Assembly (NCBI GenBank): GCA_965661345.1
Contig: CBFIDK010000007.1
Location: 29,252-93,251, forward strand
Reading direction: 5' to 3'
DNA from: GCA-2862585 sp965661345
GTDB lineage: Bacteria; Bacteroidota; Bacteroidia; Flavobacteriales; UBA7312
DNA length: 64,000 nucleotides
The notes below the pieces were generated by a model that worked only from the letters and a program-made list of their open reading frames with translations, was not told the origin of the DNA and did no database searches. Below, in pieces: positions 1-9,194 of the stretch. How positions within the stretch are numbered: the first letter of the stretch is position 1; each line of letters opens with the position of its first letter. A program made the translations under genes and the position numbers.

Positions 1-629
1 TTTGTTTTTGAGAAATGCTTGCATCCAAAAAATCCAGAATGTGCTGAAAAGGGTGATGGATGGGCAGCTGTCAAAATATGATGTTGACTATCGTCAATGA
101 GTTCAGCTTTATTTTGTGCAAAACGACCCCACAGAAGAAAAACGAGGCCTTTTTTTTCTTTTGAAAGGGTAGTAATAACGAAATCAGTAAACTCTTCCCA
201 TCCTTTCTTTTGGTGAGAGCCTGCTTGTCTAGAACGAACGGTGAGGGTAGCATTTAGCATTAAAACACCTTGCCTTGACCAGTGCTCAAGATTTCCAGAT
301 TGTGGTATTTCGCCGCCAATATCTTCTTTAATTTCTTTGAAAATATTTTTTAGAGAGGGAGGTGCTTGTACTCCATCTGAAACGGAAAAGCACAAACCAT
401 TTGCTTGATCAGGTCCGTGATAGGGGTCTTGACCAATAATAACAACTTTCACCTTATCGAAAGGGCAAAGATCAAAAGCCGAAAATATTTTGTTGCCAGG
501 AGGGTAAATGACATGCTGCTTCTTTTCTTCCTTTAAAAACGTTTTGAGTAATGAAAATGATTCTGATTGAAATGCTGGAAGCAATTTATTTTTCCAACTT
601 GACTCTATTTTAACGGTATTGTTTTCCAC
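1..629 (-). CDS. ung: Uracil-DNA glycosylase, C-terminus cut by window edge
   Basis: Family 1 uracil-DNA glycosylase, which removes uracil from DNA in base excision repair. Visible motifs are the catalytic water-activating loop GQDPYHG, the uracil pocket NGLCFSV, LLWGRFAQ, and the DNA-intercalating loop HPSPFSAHSGF. About 209 codons are present; the family is usually 220-225 residues, so roughly the last 15 are missing beyond the left edge. The only plausible start is GTG at 629: an in-frame TGA lies two codons upstream and no ATG occurs early. A TAACTTTG -7 box ends four bases before that GTG, which supports the start and suggests a leaderless mRNA. Transcribed divergently from the lipoprotein-ytxJ-lipA operon. 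Confidence 0.95.
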   Translation of the reverse strand, partial: MENNTVKIESSWKNKLLPAFQSESFSLLKTFLKEEKKQHVIYPPGNKIFSAFDLCPFDKVKVVIIGQDPYHGPDQANGLCFSVSDGVQAPPSLKNIFKEIKEDIGGEIPQSGNLEHWSRQGVLMLNATLTVRSRQAGSHQKKGWEEFTDFVITTLSKEKKGLVFLLWGRFAQNKAELIDDSQHHILTAAHPSPFSAHSGFFGCKHFSKT

Positions 630-633
630 TTTT

Positions 634-641
634 CAAAGTTA
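634..641 (-). promoter_or_regulatory. -7 promoter box of ung
   Basis: On the minus strand this reads TAACTTTG, a full match to the Bacteroidota -7 consensus TAnnTTTG. Four A residues separate it from the GTG at 629, so transcription should begin at or almost at the start codon. No clear -33 TTG is present. Confidence 0.6.
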
Positions 642-673
642 GTTAATTGGATATTTTTTCAAAATAAAATCGT

Positions 674-681
674 TAAATTTG
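674..681 (+). promoter_or_regulatory. -7 promoter box of the lipoprotein-ytxJ-lipA operon
   Basis: TAAATTTG matches TAnnTTTG exactly and lies 28 bases before the ATG at 710. No -33 TTG lies at the usual 19-21 base spacing. Confidence 0.5.
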
Positions 682-709
682 TACTCTTCTATAATTTTAC
701 AATTACGAA

Positions 710-835
710 ATGAAAAAAGGTGTTTTATTTACGATTTCAATTTTTATGATTTCATTATTGATTTCATCATGTGGCGTAACCGAGCCATGTCCAAATTACT
801 CTCAATCTAATTCAGAAATTGAAACACCAGCCTAA
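710..835 (+). CDS. Small lipoprotein, 41 residues
   Basis: A short ORF of 41 codons with a clean lipoprotein signal: a lysine-containing N-terminus, a hydrophobic run to about residue 18, and a lipobox LISSC that places the lipidated cysteine at residue 21. The mature part is about 20 residues and contains a second cysteine (EPCPNYS) and no recognisable domain. Its TAA is followed directly by the ATG of ytxJ (TAAATG), so the two are probably translationally coupled. It has a -7 box 28 bases upstream. Function unknown. Gene finders could skip it because of its size. Confidence 0.7.
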   Translation: MKKGVLFTISIFMISLLISSCGVTEPCPNYSQSNSEIETPA

Positions 836-1159
836 ATGAACTGGAAACAACTGTCTGATATCAATGCACTTGAAAGTATCAAGGCGAATAAATCGTCTGT
901 TACAAGTCTCATTTTTAAGCATAGCACTAGATGCTCAATTAGTAAAATGGTTCTTTCTCGTTTTGAAAGAGAACATCAAAATTCAGACATGAATTTGTAC
1001 TTTCTAGATTTACTTGCAAATAGAGTTGTTTCTGACCGAATTTCTGAAGATTTTGGAATAAAGCACGAATCCCCTCAAGTGCTTATTATTAAAAATGGGA
1101 ACTGCATTGCTCATGCTAATCACAATGCAATTAATCAACTTGACCTATCCGAATTTTAA
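836..1159 (+). CDS. ytxJ: YtxJ family bacillithiol-system redox protein
   Basis: A 107-residue thioredoxin-fold protein of the YtxJ family, annotated elsewhere as a bacillithiol-system redox-active (monothiol bacilliredoxin-like) protein. The active-site segment is FKHSTRCSISK, with a single cysteine at about residue 33 where a thioredoxin has CxxC. The cis-proline loop is seen in ESPQVLIIKNG. Family length is about 105-115, so it is complete. It sits between a small lipoprotein (0 bp gap) and lipA (2 bp gap) in one operon. A role in reducing mixed disulfides in the cytoplasm is inferred from the family. No bacillithiol biosynthesis gene is in this window. Confidence 0.85.
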   Translation: MNWKQLSDINALESIKANKSSVTSLIFKHSTRCSISKMVLSRFEREHQNSDMNLYFLDLLANRVVSDRISEDFGIKHESPQVLIIKNGNCIAHANHNAINQLDLSEF

Positions 1160-1161
1160 CA

Positions 1162-2016
1162 ATGGCTGAACAGCAATTCAAAAAAAAACCTAAATGGCTT
1201 AGGGTAAAGCTGCCAACAGGTAAAAACTATAAGCACGTCAGAAAGTTAGTAACCGACAACAAACTACATACCATTTGTGAATCTGGTAACTGTCCAAACA
1301 TGGGTGAGTGTTGGGGAGAAGGTACTGCCACTTTTATGATTTTGGGGAATATTTGTACCCGCTCTTGTGGTTTTTGTTCAGTAGCAACTGGAAGGCCACT
1401 TCCTGTAGACTGGGAAGAGCCAGAAAAAGTAGCCGATTCCGTAAGACTTATGGAAGTGAAACACTGCGTAATTACATCTGTTGATAGAGATGAATTACCA
1501 GACGGAGGTTCATTGGTTTGGGTTGAGACGGTAAAGGCTGTGAGAAGAAAGAGCCCAGGTACAACTATGGAAACTCTAATTCCTGATTTCAAGGGTATTG
1601 AAGAGCAAGTTCAAAGAATCATTGATGTTGCCCCAGAAATAGTTTCTCATAATATTGAAACGGTTAGAAGACTAACAAAAGAAGTTAGAATTCAGGCCAA
1701 ATACGATAGAAGTTTGGCTGTTCTTAAACAATTGAAAGACGGAGGCATGCGTACAAAATCTGGTATCATGCTAGGACTAGGCGAAACAGAGGAGGAAATC
1801 CTCGAAACCATGGACGATTTACGTTCGGTGGGTGTAGATATTATGACCATCGGACAATATTTACAGCCTACACCAAAGCATTTGCCAGTAAAAGAATTTA
1901 TCACGCCAGAACAATTTGAAAAGTTAAGATTAATAGGTCTTGAAAAAGGATTTCGCTTTGTAGAGAGTTCTCCTCTTGTAAGATCATCTTATCGAGCTGA
2001 AAAACATCTTGGATAA
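1162..2016 (+). CDS. lipA: Lipoyl synthase
   Basis: Radical SAM lipoyl synthase, which inserts two sulfurs into protein-bound octanoyl groups to make lipoyl cofactor for 2-oxoacid dehydrogenases and glycine cleavage. The auxiliary 4Fe-4S cluster cysteines are C39, C44 and C50 (CESGNC then GEC), with the family serine in the C-terminal RSSYRAE. The radical SAM CxxxCxxC is C65, C69 and C72 (CTRSCGFC). The length of 284 is normal. It begins two bases after ytxJ. lipB is not in the window. Cluster-bearing LipA is oxidant-sensitive, so pairing with a thiol redox protein is plausible but inferred. Confidence 0.97.
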   Translation: MAEQQFKKKPKWLRVKLPTGKNYKHVRKLVTDNKLHTICESGNCPNMGECWGEGTATFMILGNICTRSCGFCSVATGRPLPVDWEEPEKVADSVRLMEVKHCVITSVDRDELPDGGSLVWVETVKAVRRKSPGTTMETLIPDFKGIEEQVQRIIDVAPEIVSHNIETVRRLTKEVRIQAKYDRSLAVLKQLKDGGMRTKSGIMLGLGETEEEILETMDDLRSVGVDIMTIGQYLQPTPKHLPVKEFITPEQFEKLRLIGLEKGFRFVESSPLVRSSYRAEKHLG

Positions 2017-2095
2017 TTTATTTGTTAAGCATAATAATGTGAACAAAATAATTCGTAAATTTATCCCTCTAAATTTTATAATTTAATCACAAAGA

Positions 2096-4840
2096 ATGAA
2101 AAATTTTATTATCACACTACTATCAATAGCTTTCTTGTCTTACTTTATTTTGGACACATTCAACAAGTCTGAGCAGACTTATGTGCCATTGATGGAGAGA
2201 GTTACTTCTCCTACTAAAGGTGCTAAAGGCGCTTTGGAATACCTTCACCGTTTAAAAGCAAATAGCGATGGTGTAATTCCAATTGAAGCGGTATTAAATG
2301 CAAGAGAAGCTGTAAACAGCAGAAAAGCGGCTAGACAAGCTGCTGCTAACACTACTTTGTTGTGGCAAGAAATGGGTCCCGATAATGCAGGTGGAAGAAC
2401 TCGTGCAATTTTAATAGATAAAGATAATTCCAATCTAATTTATGCCGGTGGTGTTTCTGGAGGTTTATGGAAATCTACCAACGGTGGAAATAGCTGGAAT
2501 ATTATTAATGGAACAGATAGATTAGAATTTTCTGGTGTGGTAAGTATTTGTCAAACTTCTAATGGTGATATCTATTTTGGAACTGGTGAAGGTTCTACTT
2601 CTAACTTGTCAGGAACTTCCAACGGAGCTACTGCTTTCATTGGTGGAGGTATTTACAAATCAACTGATGGAGGAAATTCATTCAGTCAATTGCCATCTAC
2701 TGCACCATCAAATTTTATTTCTACTAATTTTGATTTCTCTGCAGTGACTGAGTTGGCGGCACACCAAACAGACCCCAACACTGTTTATGCTGCTACTAGA
2801 GGTGGTTTAAAACTTTCTAAAGACGGTGGTACAACATGGACTACTGAAGCTACAGGGGAGTTTTTTGATGTTGAAGTAAACACTGACAACTCTGTATTTG
2901 CTTCAAAATATAATACAGTTTACTTTTCTGAAGATGGTAATCCGGGTACTTTTAATTCCTTACCTTCTGTGCCATTAACTTTTGGTGGAGGTGCATACGG
3001 AAGAATAGAGCTTGCTATTTCCCCTTCAGATGCTAATTATATTTATGCTATTTATTCTAATCAAGGCGGATTGGGAAGGTATAAAGGAATATACCGTTCA
3101 ACCGACAAAGGGCAATCATGGGAGCTTATACTACCAGGATGGTCAGGGAGTACTCCTCCAGTTTATAACATATTCAACGAGCAAGCTAATTATGCAATGA
3201 CTATTGCTGTTGATCCTCAAAATAAAGACAGAGTTATCATTGGTGGTCTTGATTTGTGGGAATTCGAATATGGTGTTGGAATAGAGCCTATTTCATATTG
3301 GGCAGTTTCTGATTATGTTGATTTTTACGTACATGCTGACCAACATGATATTGTTTTTGATCCAAATAACCCTAATCGATTTTTCATCGGCAATGATGGT
3401 GGAGTTTACCGAACGGATGATAATGGCGTAAACTTCTCATCAATAAACAGAGGATATGGAGTTACACAATTTTATACTGTAGATTACTCTAAAGATGGTA
3501 AAGTCATTGGTGGTACTCAAGATAATGGTACACAGTTCGTAGACTTTGGAAATCCTGCCTCTGAGCTTGCTTCATTTGAAGTTTCGGGCGGTGATGGTGG
3601 ATATACACAAATTTCTTACATCAACCCTGATATTTTATTCACTGAAAGTCAAAATGGATCAGCAAGACGTTCAGCAGACGGGGGTGTAACAACTGGTACA
3701 ATTGAAAACTTCCTTGGTGATACTATGTTAGGTTTGTATGAGACTGCTCAATCTGAAGGGGCTGGTTTCTTTGCAACATTTATTAATCCAATGCATTTAT
3801 GGGAACAGGTTGATGCAGATGGAAATCCTGTTGATACAAGTATGTTCTTTGCTGCTACAACTGAAATTTATTCAAGTTCTTCAGATTACTGTGTATACAT
3901 GACAAAACAAGCATTAGATTTTAGTATTACACCAACTTGGTTTCAGGTTACTCCAAAATACTCAAGTCCAATTGAAAGAATATCCGTCTCTTCTGATGGA
4001 AATCATATGTTCTTTTCTAGAGGAAACTCTTTGTACAGAACAGATAATCTTAACTTGAATTCTGATACAATTACGGATACCTACAAATTTTTGGATGTAG
4101 GTTCTACAGCTGTCATTGATAGTGGTGATAATGTAGATGCTGTTGTTTCAACAATTAGCATTTCAAGCTCAGGCTTTCAGAATACAATTACTGATATTGC
4201 TGTTGATCCTAATAACAACGATAATGTTGTTGTAACTGTTGGAGGATATAGCAACATTACGCATGTATTCAAATCAACAAATGCAACTTCGGCAAATCCA
4301 ACATTTACATCTATTCAAGGAAATTTACCTCAAATGCCTGTGTATTCAGCAGTAATTGATGTACATAATTCTAATAATATTATCATTGGAACTGAATTCG
4401 GTGTTTGGTCAACTACTAACGGCAGTAGCTGGACTTTGGAAGACAATGGTCTGCCAATTGTTCCATGTCACATGTTACGTCAACAGTATTTACCTGGTGA
4501 CAATAAAGGAGTTATTTATGTAGGAACTCATGGTAGAGGAATTTTCAGGTCTTCAAACACATCTTCAGTATTTGACTTCTCAGAAGACGAAGGTGAAAAT
4601 TCAATTGATTTGCTATCAATTTATCCAAACCCTGCTGAATCTTACGTCAATGTAGAACTTTCTTCAGATGTTCAAGACTTTGATGTTAGCATAATTGATT
4701 TGATGGGTAAAGAAGTATATTCTTCAACTAAAATGAACACTACAAGAATTGATATTTCATCATTGGAAGTAGGCAACTATGTTGTTATTGTTGTTGCTGA
4801 TGGTAAAAAACAACTTGGCAAGTTCATCAAAACAAAATAA
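2096..4840 (+). CDS. T9SS-secreted BNR/sortilin-type beta-propeller protein
   Basis: A 914-residue exported protein. It begins with a hydrophobic N-terminal signal (about residues 3-21). The body carries repeated Asp-box/BNR motifs of the form S-x-D-G-G-x-x-W: STNGGNSW near 127, STDGGNSF near 188, SKDGGTTW near 243 and STDKGQSW near 340, as in sialidase/VPS10-type propellers. The last 75 residues, from about 841, form a type A T9SS sorting domain (IYPNPAESYV and a terminal KQLGKFIKTK). The protein is thus predicted to be secreted across the outer membrane and attached or released. No catalytic residues of a sialidase are identifiable; its ligand is unknown. Monocistronic, followed by a strong terminator. 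Confidence 0.88.
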   Translation: MKNFIITLLSIAFLSYFILDTFNKSEQTYVPLMERVTSPTKGAKGALEYLHRLKANSDGVIPIEAVLNAREAVNSRKAARQAAANTTLLWQEMGPDNAGGRTRAILIDKDNSNLIYAGGVSGGLWKSTNGGNSWNIINGTDRLEFSGVVSICQTSNGDIYFGTGEGSTSNLSGTSNGATAFIGGGIYKSTDGGNSFSQLPSTAPSNFISTNFDFSAVTELAAHQTDPNTVYAATRGGLKLSKDGGTTWTTEATGEFFDVEVNTDNSVFASKYNTVYFSEDGNPGTFNSLPSVPLTFGGGAYGRIELAISPSDANYIYAIYSNQGGLGRYKGIYRSTDKGQSWELILPGWSGSTPPVYNIFNEQANYAMTIAVDPQNKDRVIIGGLDLWEFEYGVGIEPISYWAVSDYVDFYVHADQHDIVFDPNNPNRFFIGNDGGVYRTDDNGVNFSSINRGYGVTQFYTVDYSKDGKVIGGTQDNGTQFVDFGNPASELASFEVSGGDGGYTQISYINPDILFTESQNGSARRSADGGVTTGTIENFLGDTMLGLYETAQSEGAGFFATFINPMHLWEQVDADGNPVDTSMFFAATTEIYSSSSDYCVYMTKQALDFSITPTWFQVTPKYSSPIERISVSSDGNHMFFSRGNSLYRTDNLNLNSDTITDTYKFLDVGSTAVIDSGDNVDAVVSTISISSSGFQNTITDIAVDPNNNDNVVVTVGGYSNITHVFKSTNATSANPTFTSIQGNLPQMPVYSAVIDVHNSNNIIIGTEFGVWSTTNGSSWTLEDNGLPIVPCHMLRQQYLPGDNKGVIYVGTHGRGIFRSSNTSSVFDFSEDEGENSIDLLSIYPNPAESYVNVELSSDVQDFDVSIIDLMGKEVYSSTKMNTTRIDISSLEVGNYVVIVVADGKKQLGKFIKTK

Positions 4841-4856
4841 TAAATTAAAAATTCAA

Positions 4857-4889
4857 TAAAAGCTCTGCATAAGCAGAGCTTTTTTTTTC
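4857..4889 (+). terminator. Rho-independent terminator
   Basis: Perfect 8-bp stem AGCTCTGC / GCAGAGCT with an ATAA loop, preceded by A residues and followed by a run of at least eight T. It closes the transcript of the T9SS propeller gene and separates it from gap, whose ATG follows only a few bases later. Confidence 0.9.
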
Positions 4890-4895
4890 TTAAAG

Positions 4896-5894
4896 ATGAA
4901 GACTAGAATAGCAATAAACGGTTTCGGAAGGATTGGTCGTGTTTTTTTACGCTCAGTCATTAATAATCCAACTATTGAAGTAGTAGCAATAAATGATTTG
5001 GCTAGTGCGCATACCATGAGTCATTTATTTAAATACGATTCTGTTCATGGGGTATACGATGGAAAGGTTCACTATACAGAAAATGCTTTATTAATAGATG
5101 GACATTCTATTGATTACCTTTCATATTCAAAAATTGAAGATATTTCATGGGAAAAATATAATGTTGATATTGTTATTGAATCTACTGGTCTTTTCAAAGA
5201 TAAAAGCAGTGCGTTAGCGCATATTAAGGCTGGTGCTAAAAAAGTTATAATCTCTGCGCCACCAAGCGATGATTCAATTAAGACCATTGTCTTGGGAGTA
5301 AATGATGATGTAATTACCGATGATGATGTTATCCTTTCTAACGCATCCTGTACTACTAACAGTGCAGCTCCTATGATTCAGCTTATTAACCAGAATTACG
5401 GTATAGATAGCGCTTATATTACTACTATTCATTCTTATACCACTGACCAACGCTTGCATGATTCTCCACATTCTGATTTAAGACGTGCGCGTGCGGGTGC
5501 AACTTCAATAGTTCCTACAACAACTGGAGCAGCAAAAGCGTTAACTAAAATCTTTCCTGATTTATCTAATAAAATTGGAGGTTGTGGTATACGGGTGCCT
5601 GTTCCGGATGGTTCTTTAACTGATATAACTTGTATAGTTAAGAAAGAGACTTCTGTTGATGAGGTAAATCAATTATTTAAAAACGCTTCATTAGGCTCTT
5701 TATCTGGAATACTGAGTTATATTGACGATCCGATTGTTTCAGTTGATGTTTTGGGAAATACACATTCTTGTGTTTTTGATTCTCAATTGACATCTGTAAT
5801 TGGTAAAATGGTAAAGGTAGTCGGCTGGTACGATAATGAAACGGGCTATTCAAATCGATTAATTGATCTAGTCGAAAAGATTAGTAATATTTAA
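4896..5894 (+). CDS. gap: Glyceraldehyde-3-phosphate dehydrogenase, type I
   Basis: NAD(P)-dependent glycolytic/gluconeogenic dehydrogenase. The Rossmann motif INGFGRIGR is at residues 7-15, the catalytic cysteine is C152 in NASCTTN, and the activating histidine is H179 in TTIHSYT. The length of 332 fits the type I family. The start ATG falls just seven bases after the T-run of the preceding terminator, so its promoter must overlap or lie inside that region; none is obvious. The 3' end overlaps the convergent lpxH by 14 bases. Confidence 0.97.
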   Translation: MKTRIAINGFGRIGRVFLRSVINNPTIEVVAINDLASAHTMSHLFKYDSVHGVYDGKVHYTENALLIDGHSIDYLSYSKIEDISWEKYNVDIVIESTGLFKDKSSALAHIKAGAKKVIISAPPSDDSIKTIVLGVNDDVITDDDVILSNASCTTNSAAPMIQLINQNYGIDSAYITTIHSYTTDQRLHDSPHSDLRRARAGATSIVPTTTGAAKALTKIFPDLSNKIGGCGIRVPVPDGSLTDITCIVKKETSVDEVNQLFKNASLGSLSGILSYIDDPIVSVDVLGNTHSCVFDSQLTSVIGKMVKVVGWYDNETGYSNRLIDLVEKISNI

Positions 5895-6615
5895 GTTCTA
5901 GTTTGTTTCCATCAAAAACAGCATAGCTGTTATAATTTACCCATTCCCCTAAGTTAATGTAGTGAGAATCATTTCCTAAATCTATTTCAAGTGGCAAGTG
6001 GCGGTGTCCAAAAATGAAATAATCTACCTTTTTTGTTTTTAGTGTTTCTTTACAAAATTGAGTAAGCCATTCATTATCACCATGAAATGTTTCATCCTTT
6101 TGTCCATTGGCTATTCTGCTTTTTTTGGACCAATACTCAGCTATACTGATTCCAAGATTCGGGTGTATTCTAGCAAATAACCATTGACACAGTTTATTGG
6201 AGAATATTTTCTTTAGGAATTTATAGCCCTTATCCTTTGGTCCCAGACCGTCACCATGGCCAATAAAAAACGTCTTGTTATTAAAAATAAATTCTTGTGG
6301 TTCTCTATAGATTTTTAAATCGATTTCTTTTTCCAAATAGTCAAAAACCCACATGTCATGGTTTCCAGTAAAAAAGTGAATATCTATTCCAGTATCGCGA
6401 ATCTCAGCAAGTTTACCTAGTAGTCGTACATAGCCTTTGGGAACAGCTTTTTTGTACTCAAACCAAAAATCGAAAACATCTCCAACTAGAAATATAGCAG
6501 TTGCATCTTTTTTGATTTCATCTAGCCATTTGACAAATAGTTTTTCACGCTCTAAACTTTTTTCTCTGTTTGGAACGCCAAGATGTAAATCCGATGCAAA
6601 ATAAATTCTAGTCAA
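5881..6615 (-). CDS. lpxH: UDP-2,3-diacylglucosamine diphosphatase (LpxH type)
   Basis: Calcineurin-like phosphoesterase of lipid A synthesis that cleaves UDP-2,3-diacylglucosamine to lipid X and UMP. The metal motifs appear in order: SDLHLG (residues 9-14), GDVFDFWFEY, GNHDMW, GHGDGLG and GHRHLPLEI. The length of 244 is normal. The start is TTG at 6615, inside the end of the upstream gene (8-nt overlap with its TAG); no ATG occurs near the conserved N-terminus, so TTG is well supported. Last gene of the heme-gatB-tlpA operon and convergent with gap. Confidence 0.93.
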   Translation of the reverse strand: MTRIYFASDLHLGVPNREKSLEREKLFVKWLDEIKKDATAIFLVGDVFDFWFEYKKAVPKGYVRLLGKLAEIRDTGIDIHFFTGNHDMWVFDYLEKEIDLKIYREPQEFIFNNKTFFIGHGDGLGPKDKGYKFLKKIFSNKLCQWLFARIHPNLGISIAEYWSKKSRIANGQKDETFHGDNEWLTQFCKETLKTKKVDYFIFGHRHLPLEIDLGNDSHYINLGEWVNYNSYAVFDGNKLELKYY

Positions 6616-7723
6616 AAATTTCTATTAGTTTATTTCTTAATACTGTGCCTCTTAGGTTTCGACCTATTATAACTCCATCTTCATCAATCAAAAATGTTGA
6701 TGGAATACTTTCGATACCATATTCCTTACAAATAGGCGATTCAAAACCTTGTAGTTCACTTAATTGTATCCACTTCAAACCATCCTGATTAATTGCTTTT
6801 AACCATTCGTTTTTTGCAGATTCATTACGTGTACTATCATCTAAAGATATACCAATTATTTCTAAACCTTTGGGTTTGTATTCTTTGTACAATTCAACCA
6901 CCATTGGGTTTTCTTTTCTACAAGGCACACACCACGACGCCCAAAAATCCAAAAGGACTACGGTACCTCTCAAAGATGATAACGAAAATGGTTTGCCATT
7001 TTCATCCTTAATGCTAAAGTCTGGAGCGATGGCGCCAACAGCAGTTTTTTCAAGAGAAAGAACGTTTTCTTTGATGTTTTCTATCCACAAATTATTTGGA
7101 TACTTGCTTTCAAGATTTGTATAAATCTTTTTGTAGTAATTTATATTATCCGCTATGCTTCCAAGCTGCTGTCCAGCTATTAGATTAATGAAAAGAGTTG
7201 GATTTTCATCAATGAATTGTTCAATATTTTTTTTGTGGTTTTCTAATAATTCGTCGTATTGAATTCTAATGGAATTTAACACCAATTCTTCCTCATCAGT
7301 TCCAATTGATTTCTGATATATTAGTGAAAGTGAATCCGTATTTTGTTTTAAACGACGAATAATATTTAATAATAATGTATTGCCTTCCACTTCATCAGAG
7401 CCAATAGCTTCGTAGTCAACCAATGTAGTTGCGTTTGCTTTAAATTCTATGGTGTCTCCTTTGTTGAATGCAATTAAGGCATAATTTTCATTACTAAATG
7501 ATATCCTGAAAAAGTTTATGGAGTCGGAAGAGTAGTTGAAAGAGAAAGTACTGTTATCAATTTTGCAAGAATCGACCTTAATAACATCTGTGGGTGAAAT
7601 TTTTTCTAAATAAATCCAACTGTCATTTTCGGCATTTGTGAGAGTGCCATTTATTGTCCCTCTATCATCAGTACACGATGCTAGAGTGAAAATTACAATA
7701 CTGATAAAAAATAATCTCATCAT
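6608..7723 (-). CDS. TlpA-like thioredoxin lipoprotein with DUF4369-type N-terminus
   Basis: A 371-residue lipoprotein: signal peptide with lipobox LASC (cysteine 17), an N-terminal beta-rich DUF4369-like domain (about 20-120), a helical middle region, and a C-terminal TlpA/AhpC-TSA thioredoxin domain (about 230-371) with WCVPC near residue 262 and the cis-proline in ESIPSTFLI. Such proteins are periplasm-facing disulfide reductases, often serving cytochrome c maturation or outer-membrane protein folding. Placement behind eight heme genes fits a role in apocytochrome reduction, but that is inference. Two adjacent ATG codons are possible (7723 or 7720); the first overlaps the gatB stop as ATGA. 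Confidence 0.88.
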   Translation of the reverse strand: MMRLFFISIVIFTLASCTDDRGTINGTLTNAENDSWIYLEKISPTDVIKVDSCKIDNSTFSFNYSSDSINFFRISFSNENYALIAFNKGDTIEFKANATTLVDYEAIGSDEVEGNTLLLNIIRRLKQNTDSLSLIYQKSIGTDEEELVLNSIRIQYDELLENHKKNIEQFIDENPTLFINLIAGQQLGSIADNINYYKKIYTNLESKYPNNLWIENIKENVLSLEKTAVGAIAPDFSIKDENGKPFSLSSLRGTVVLLDFWASWCVPCRKENPMVVELYKEYKPKGLEIIGISLDDSTRNESAKNEWLKAINQDGLKWIQLSELQGFESPICKEYGIESIPSTFLIDEDGVIIGRNLRGTVLRNKLIEIFD

Positions 7724-9171
7724 TTTTCTAACGCTTCTCTAAGGATTTTATTGGCAATTTTCGGGTCTGCTTTTCCTCTTGAGAGCTTCATAACTTCTCC
7801 CATAAAAAGACCTATTAATCCTTTTTTACCATTTTTATATTCTTCCACTTTTTCTGGATACTTTTCCAATGCTTGTTGAATAAAACCTTGCAATGCAGAC
7901 GTATCGCTTTCTTGTATCCAGTTATTAGCTTTAGCAATTTCTTCTGCAGATAAATCACTTTTTAACATTTCGCCAAATACTTTTTGTGTAGCAACAGTGT
8001 TACTTACTTTTCCGTCATCAACCAATTTAATGAGTTCTGCAAGTCGATTAGGAGACATGTTAAATTGATCTATTTCAATGGCATTTTCATTAAGAAAAGA
8101 CTTTACAACGCCATTCATGAAATTTGCCGCTCCTTTGTAGTTTTTAGTATGTTTACAAAGTTCTGTGAAGTAAAGGGCAATTTCTTTTTCTTCAATTAGT
8201 ACATTGGCGTCGTACTCTGACAGTCCAAACTCTTGGGTATACGTTTTAAATAATTCGTTAGGAAGAGGAGGTAGAGTCTTTTTTACATTGTCAATGTATT
8301 CTTGACTAATAGTGATTGGTTGTAAATCTGGTTCTGGAAAGTACCTATAATCGTTAGCATCTTCTTTGCTACGCATGAGTGAGGTTGTGCCTGTCGCTGC
8401 ATTAAAACTTCTAGTCTGTTGTTCTACAGTCCCTCCATTTTCTAAGATTTCTATTTGCCTGTCCATTTCATGCTCAATCGCTCTTTTTACATTTCTCAAA
8501 GAGTTCATGTTTTTTACCTCTGCTCTGTTTCCAAATACGTTGCTTCCTTTGAGCATGACTGAAATGTTTGCGTCACAACGTAAGCTACCTTCTTCGAGAT
8601 TACCATCACAAATATCAAGGTAACGCACAAGTTTTCGCACTTCACTTAAGTATTGATAGGCTTCGTCAGCGCTTCTTATATCTGGTTCAGAAACAATTTC
8701 TATTAGTGCAACACCCGCCCTGTTTAAATCTACTAATGAATTGAAAGGGTCTAAGTCGTGAATACTTTTACCAGCATCTTCTTCCATGTGAATGCGCGTG
8801 ATATTGATTGGCTTTTTTTGGTCCTCTTCATCTTTAACATATATAACACCACCGTTGCAAATTGGGGTTTTATCTTGAGTAATTTGATACCCTTTTGGAA
8901 GGTCGGGATAAAAATAATTTTTTCTAGCGTATTCGTTATGTTCTCTAATCGTCGAGCCACAGGCAATGCCCATTTTTACGGCGTATTCAATAACTTTTTT
9001 ATTACTCATTGGTAATGTGCCAGGATGACCTAGAGTGATAGGGCTTGTTTGGGTATTAGCAGATGCTCCATATTCGGTAGAGTCGCTGCAATACGCCTTT
9101 GTTTTGGTAGAAAGTTGTGCGTGAATTTCTAACCCTACTACAAGTTGATATTTGTCTCTTAAATTGCTCAT
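7720..9171 (-). CDS. gatB: Asp/Glu-tRNA amidotransferase subunit B
   Basis: GatB subunit of the GatCAB amidotransferase, which phosphorylates and amidates misacylated Glu-tRNA(Gln) and/or Asp-tRNA(Asn). The N-terminal kinase domain has the signature GLEIHAQLSTKTKAYC (residues 14-29), HMEEDAGKS, DLNRAGVALIEIVSEPD and RCDANISV. The C-terminal YqeY-like tail ends in LIGLFMGEVMK. The length of 483 is normal. gatA and gatC are not in the window. It lies 23 bases after hemL. HemA, the first heme enzyme in this operon, also consumes Glu-tRNA, so the two ends of the operon share a substrate pool. Confidence 0.97.
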   Translation of the reverse strand: MSNLRDKYQLVVGLEIHAQLSTKTKAYCSDSTEYGASANTQTSPITLGHPGTLPMSNKKVIEYAVKMGIACGSTIREHNEYARKNYFYPDLPKGYQITQDKTPICNGGVIYVKDEEDQKKPINITRIHMEEDAGKSIHDLDPFNSLVDLNRAGVALIEIVSEPDIRSADEAYQYLSEVRKLVRYLDICDGNLEEGSLRCDANISVMLKGSNVFGNRAEVKNMNSLRNVKRAIEHEMDRQIEILENGGTVEQQTRSFNAATGTTSLMRSKEDANDYRYFPEPDLQPITISQEYIDNVKKTLPPLPNELFKTYTQEFGLSEYDANVLIEEKEIALYFTELCKHTKNYKGAANFMNGVVKSFLNENAIEIDQFNMSPNRLAELIKLVDDGKVSNTVATQKVFGEMLKSDLSAEEIAKANNWIQESDTSALQGFIQQALEKYPEKVEEYKNGKKGLIGLFMGEVMKLSRGKADPKIANKILREALEK

Positions 9172-9194
9172 TACTCAAATGGGGTTAAATATAA

